9,821 bases of DNA, taken from NCBI GenBank assembly GCA_964537285.1, contig CAZHZT010000170.1:1-9821 (forward strand), read 5' to 3'. This document shows positions 6,550-9,821 of this stretch, one piece after another. The position numbers and the translations under genes were made by a program. The notes beneath the pieces were generated by a model, which was given only the letters and a program-made list of their open reading frames with translations, was not told where the DNA came from and did no database searches. The stretch is from CAZHZT01 sp964537285. GTDB lineage: Bacteria; Bacteroidota; Bacteroidia; Chitinophagales; Saprospiraceae. How positions within the stretch are numbered: position 1 is the first letter of the stretch; every line of letters starts with the position of its first letter.

Positions 6550-6625
6550 TTTCAAATACAATTTTTGATAAAAATAGTTATTTTGGATGATAATATGTTG
6601 AAGTGACGTTAAATTAAAATTTTTA
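6550..6625. promoter_or_regulatory. Divergent control region of the metallopeptidase operon and the sensor kinase gene
   Basis: These 76 bp separate the divergent starts at 6549 and 6626 and are very AT-rich. They must hold the promoters of both units unless transcription starts inside a gene. For the minus strand, TATTTTTA, ending about 19 bases before the ATG, is a 7-of-8 match to TAnnTTTG. For the plus strand, TTATTTTG (6580-6587) is also 7 of 8. Neither has a clear -33 element, and I see no strong palindrome. Confidence 0.35.
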
Positions 6626-9619
6626 ATGAAAAATCTTTCTCTACCTCAAAAAAACGTTATTTGGCTTGTTTTGCTCCTCCTCTCGCTGAAAATCTCAGCG
6701 CAACAATTCAATTTTCAATATTATTCGCTTGCCGAAGGATTGGCACAATCGCAGGTCTATGCGCTCTTTCAGGATAGTAAAGGCTACATCTGGATGGGAA
6801 CACAAGGCGGAGGAATTAATCGATTTGACGGAACGGAGCTGAAGTTGTATACGCCCAAAGACGGCCTTCCCAGCAGCTATATCAATACTTTTTTTGAAGA
6901 CGGGGATGGGCAGCTTTGGGTAGGAACTTCTAAAGGTATTGCATTTCAGAATGGGAAATATTTCAAAGTCATTCCATTGCCTGAAAATATGTCAAAGCCT
7001 GTTAATTGTTTTTGTGAAGATCAAAAAGGAGGCTTCTGGGTCGGAACTAAAGGAGGGCTTTTTCATAAAAAAGGAGATGAAATTGAAGAAGTTAAGAGTT
7101 TCCCGGGAGGAAATGTATGGGATTGTTTGTCCATTTCCAAAGAAGAAAACTGGTTTGGGAGCTCTGCGGGGCTATGGATAAAAAAGAAAAATAAGTGGGC
7201 TCCACATCCTGCAATAGAAATAGAGAATTCCATTGTTCAAAGCATAAAAAGAGCTCCGGATAGCACTATTTGGGTTTCCGTATTTGGCAAAGCTCTCTTT
7301 CATATCACTACGGATAGTGTAGGGGCTTACGGGCTTAATGAAGGGCTGACAAGTCTTTTCACCTATGATATCCATTTTGATGAAAAGGGCAATCTCTGGT
7401 TAGCTACCCAGAATGCCGGAGTACAAGTTTGGCATCCTTCAAAGGGGAGTCAGTTTATTCTGGATGAAAAAGTAGGTTTTAGCAATAATCATGTACGCAC
7501 TATATTGAAGGATGACTGGAATAACTTATGGTTTGGAACTTCCGGGGGAGGAGTAAGTAAATATCTGGGACAACAGTTTAGGCATTTTGGGCAGCAATCA
7601 TTGCTTAGAGGGCAGGCTGTATATGCTATGAATCGGGATACTTCGGGTAAATGGTGGTTGTCAGTTGGTCGAAATGGGCTGGCAAGCCTTACTGATACTA
7701 GTTTTCAACTTGAAGGAGGCCCGGAACTCAGAGTAAAAACAAGAGCTATTTTCAAGGACGATGAGCATCGATTGTGGTTGGGGACGGATGGAAAAGGTGT
7801 TTTTATTCAAGGGGATAGTACCTGGACTCAACTTAAAGCAGATGATGGTATTGAAGGGAATTGGGTAAAATCGATTGCTCAGGATACTCAGGGGGTTATG
7901 TGGATAGCGACTGCAGATGCAGGGATTAGCCGGGTTATGCCAGACAGCAATTACGCTCGTTTTTTGATCAAAAACTTCAATGTTTCGGATGGCTTGAAGG
8001 TATACCGGGTAAATGATCTTTTGATCGATAAAGAAGGGCGTGTTTGGTTCGCTTCCAATAAAGGCGGGGGCTTCATAAAAAACAATAAAGTTTTTAATAT
8101 CCCGGATATTGATGATCGAATTAGGTGTTTGATTCAAGATCCGGATGGTGCTATCTGGGCGGGTACAGCTGGCGAGGGTATTCTTAGAATTCAATTAAAT
8201 AGAGATACCTTTGATGTAAGAAGGTTAAAAGCATTAACCTCAAATAATATTTACTTGCTCGTTTTTGATGAAGAAGGTAAGCTGTGGGCAGGCAGTAACC
8301 TTGGCGTAGATAAAATAAGGTTAAATGAAGAGCTCGAGGTGTTGGAGTTAGAGCATTATGGCCGTGCCGAAGGCTTTAAAGGGATTGAAACCTGCCAGGA
8401 TGCTTATTGGAAGGACGAGGAAGGCCACTTGTGGTTCGGTACAATGAGAGGGCTCACGGAATACAGCCCTCAGCAAATGGAATTAAGAAATACGCCACCC
8501 AAGTTGCATTTTTCTGATATCAGTCTTTTTTACGAATCGCTGAAGCGGTCTGATTACGACACCTTAATTACAAATGACTTTTCTCCATTAAAAAGCCTGG
8601 AGTTTTCTCATAGAGATAATCATTTACAATTCGAGTTTAAAGGCATCCATCAATCCAATCCTGAGAGTGTTCGATATCAATGGAGGTTGTTGGGGCTGGA
8701 GGAAAATTGGTCGCCGATAGCTCAGCGGACTCAAGTTACCTACGCGAATCTCGATCCGGGGAGTTATCAATTTGAAGCTAAAGCTTTGGATGTGAAGCAT
8801 CAATTAAGTTCTAATCCGATACAATTTGCATTTACGATCAAAACGCCATATTGGCAAAAGCCTTGGTTCAAAGCAGCATCAATTGTTGCCGCTATTTTAT
8901 TAGTCGGAGCTTTTATTGGCTGGCGAATAAGCATTATTAAACGGAAGGCCAAAAGAAGGAATCAGCAATTATCGATGGAAAATCAGTTGCTTCAGCTAGA
9001 GCAGAAAGCCTTGCAATTACAAATGAATCCACATTTTATATTTAATGCTCTGAACTCTGTTCAAGGTTTTATAATAAAACGCGATGAAGTTAATGCCCGG
9101 AAACTTTTGCAACAGTTTGCTCAGCTTATGCGGGCTATTTTGAAACACTCAAGGAAAAGCCAGGTAAGCCTTGCCGACGAGGTGGAGTTGTTGCATAATT
9201 ACTTATCTTTGGAAAAGGTTAGTCGTGGAAATAGCTTTGATTTTTCTATTGAAATGGATGAGTTTATTCCCGTCGAATCTGTAAAAATTCCTCCAATGAT
9301 GATTCAGCCTTTCGTTGAGAATGCTATTGTACATGGGGTGGCTCCTTTGAAAGAAAAAGGTCAAATTACTTTAGAATTTGAGGAAGTGGATCATCATATT
9401 ATCTGTAAAGTGAAAGATAATGGCATTGGTTATTTTAAGAGCCTGGAAAAAGCTCAACGTCAATATCATGAATCTACGGCAATTAAGGTAATCAGTGAGC
9501 GCCTTGAACTGTTGGATGAAAAGCGAAACGGTGCTGCGGGGCCTGTTATTGAGGAATGGTTGAAGGAGAATGGAGAGGTTGGTGGGACAATCGTTAGGTT
9601 GCGCTTGCCTGTTGGTTAG
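6626..9619 (+). CDS. Sensor histidine kinase: double beta-propeller, Y_Y_Y domain and LytS/YehU-type kinase
   Basis: This 997-residue protein starts at ATG 6626. A signal peptide ends at ISA-QQF (after residue 25). Fourteen two-component propeller blades (Reg_prop type; GxxWxGT-like signatures near 53, 95, 135, 174, 213, 255, 299, 341, 381, 423, 471, 508, 551 and 600) would form two seven-bladed propellers outside the cytoplasm. A Y_Y_Y domain (about 655-738) precedes one membrane helix (about 748-770), a short coiled coil (772-797) and the kinase. The His_kinase motif QMNPHFIFNALNSVQ places the phospho-accepting histidine at H803; the ATP-binding part has an N box (FVENAIVHG, N899) and a G1 box (DNGIG, 931-935). 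It lacks the receiver and AraC domains of Bacteroides hybrid systems. LytS/YehU-type kinases normally act with a LytTR response regulator; none is visible, and the next gene lies beyond the window. The ligand is unknown. Confidence 0.93.
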   Translation: MKNLSLPQKNVIWLVLLLLSLKISAQQFNFQYYSLAEGLAQSQVYALFQDSKGYIWMGTQGGGINRFDGTELKLYTPKDGLPSSYINTFFEDGDGQLWVGTSKGIAFQNGKYFKVIPLPENMSKPVNCFCEDQKGGFWVGTKGGLFHKKGDEIEEVKSFPGGNVWDCLSISKEENWFGSSAGLWIKKKNKWAPHPAIEIENSIVQSIKRAPDSTIWVSVFGKALFHITTDSVGAYGLNEGLTSLFTYDIHFDEKGNLWLATQNAGVQVWHPSKGSQFILDEKVGFSNNHVRTILKDDWNNLWFGTSGGGVSKYLGQQFRHFGQQSLLRGQAVYAMNRDTSGKWWLSVGRNGLASLTDTSFQLEGGPELRVKTRAIFKDDEHRLWLGTDGKGVFIQGDSTWTQLKADDGIEGNWVKSIAQDTQGVMWIATADAGISRVMPDSNYARFLIKNFNVSDGLKVYRVNDLLIDKEGRVWFASNKGGGFIKNNKVFNIPDIDDRIRCLIQDPDGAIWAGTAGEGILRIQLNRDTFDVRRLKALTSNNIYLLVFDEEGKLWAGSNLGVDKIRLNEELEVLELEHYGRAEGFKGIETCQDAYWKDEEGHLWFGTMRGLTEYSPQQMELRNTPPKLHFSDISLFYESLKRSDYDTLITNDFSPLKSLEFSHRDNHLQFEFKGIHQSNPESVRYQWRLLGLEENWSPIAQRTQVTYANLDPGSYQFEAKALDVKHQLSSNPIQFAFTIKTPYWQKPWFKAASIVAAILLVGAFIGWRISIIKRKAKRRNQQLSMENQLLQLEQKALQLQMNPHFIFNALNSVQGFIIKRDEVNARKLLQQFAQLMRAILKHSRKSQVSLADEVELLHNYLSLEKVSRGNSFDFSIEMDEFIPVESVKIPPMMIQPFVENAIVHGVAPLKEKGQITLEFEEVDHHIICKVKDNGIGYFKSLEKAQRQYHESTAIKVISERLELLDEKRNGAAGPVIEEWLKENGEVGGTIVRLRLPVG

Positions 9620-9634
9620 GCATGTTGCGTATGG

Positions 9635-9660
9635 TGGACGAAGGCAATAGCCTTCGCCGA
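9635..9660. repeat. Degenerate copy of the hairpin found in the tandem repeat
   Basis: The stretch TGGACGAAGGCAATAGCC plus the bases that follow resembles the TGGCGAAGGCT/AGCCTTCGCCA palindrome of the adjacent array, with an inserted A and an altered loop. CGAAGGC (9639-9645) and GCCTTCG (9650-9656) can pair. It begins 16 bases after the kinase stop and probably marks an older or edge unit of the array. Confidence 0.55.
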
Positions 9661-9666
9661 ACCTTC

Positions 9667-9821
9667 AGCCTTCGCCAGACAGTGCAAGTGTTAAAAAGGC
9701 CGCAAAACAGATTTTGCGTTTAGAATGGCGAAGGCTGTAGCCTTCGCCAGACAGTGCAAGTGTTAAAAAGGCCGCAAAACAGATTTTGCGTTTAGAATGG
9801 CGAAGGCTGTAGCCTTCGCCA
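9667..9821. repeat. 72-bp tandem repeat with internal hairpins, running off the window end
   Basis: Two identical 72-bp units (9667-9738, 9739-9810) are followed by the first 11 bases of a third (9811-9821). At each unit boundary lies an 11-bp perfect palindrome, TGGCGAAGGCT / AGCCTTCGCCA with a GT spacer (9726-9749, 9798-9821). Inside each unit is a second hairpin, CGCAAAA-CAGA-TTTTGCG (9701-9718 in the first). The array directly follows the sensor kinase gene. Identity of the copies points to recent duplication or active homogenisation. It resembles REP-type intergenic repeats in having short GC-rich palindromes, but I do not recognise the unit. The true copy number is unknown because the window ends within it. 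Confidence 0.92.

Noticed and set aside
6550..6561. TTG start for the first metallopeptidase at 6561
   Set aside because: An ATG four codons later fits better. The extension adds only four residues and leaves even less room for a promoter.
7661..8194. 177-codon minus-strand open frame within the sensor kinase
   Set aside because: It is antisense to the propeller repeats of a clear kinase gene, and no domain or start signal is visible.
9667..9821. A CRISPR array
   Set aside because: The whole 72-bp unit repeats, including what would be the spacer, and no cas gene is near.

Overview
The window looks like a chromosomal accessory region of a Bacteroidota bacterium, perhaps a marine or environmental Saprospiria- or Cytophagia-like lineage. 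I infer this from the moderately AT-rich DNA, the general lack of Shine-Dalgarno sequences before start codons, one match to the Bacteroidota -7 promoter element (TAnnTTTG), and gene types typical of that phylum. These include a double-propeller/Y_Y_Y/LytS-type sensor kinase, IS1096-passenger (pRiA4b ORF-3-like) proteins, DUF1572 DinB-like proteins and effector-associated-domain proteins. No rRNA, tRNA, CRISPR array or intact transposase is visible.

Layout. Bases 12-975, minus strand: a tightly coupled two-gene unit. A membrane-anchored protein with a URI/GIY-YIG nuclease-toxin-like C-terminus is followed after one base by a small cytosolic protein, which is a candidate immunity protein. Bases 976-1225: a divergent intergenic region with a spaced inverted repeat, an exact -7 element for the minus-strand unit, and two direct repeats 21 bp apart before the plus-strand gene. 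Bases 1226-3119, plus strand: a frameshifted pRiA4b ORF-3-like gene, then a DUF1572/DinB-superfamily gene 12 bp downstream. Bases 3120-3389: the gap between convergent genes, filled by two large palindromes. One is a MITE-like element with long inverted repeats and flanking 9-bp direct repeats. The other is a perfect 29-bp stem around a 4-base loop.

Bases 3390-6549, minus strand: a three-gene operon. Two exported M48-like zinc metallopeptidases, clearly related to each other in their N-terminal halves, flank a four-helix membrane protein whose cytoplasmic C-terminus looks like effector-associated domain 11 (EAD11). EADs are adaptor domains of bacterial conflict and signalling systems, so this cassette is the best candidate for a poorly described system here: peptidases outside the inner membrane, a membrane-spanning protein, and an adaptor domain inside. 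Bases 6626-9619, plus strand: a divergent 997-residue sensor histidine kinase with fourteen propeller blades, a Y_Y_Y domain, one membrane helix and a LytS/YehU-type kinase core. Its cognate regulator is not in the window. Bases 9620-9821: a 72-bp tandem repeat rich in hairpins, which runs off the end.

Functional links. The two metallopeptidases and the EAD11 protein very likely work together because they share strand, close spacing and an unusual composition. The sensor kinase shares their divergent control region and could respond to the same envelope signal, but that is only positional inference. The candidate toxin pair and the pRiA4b/DinB pair look like independent accessory modules.
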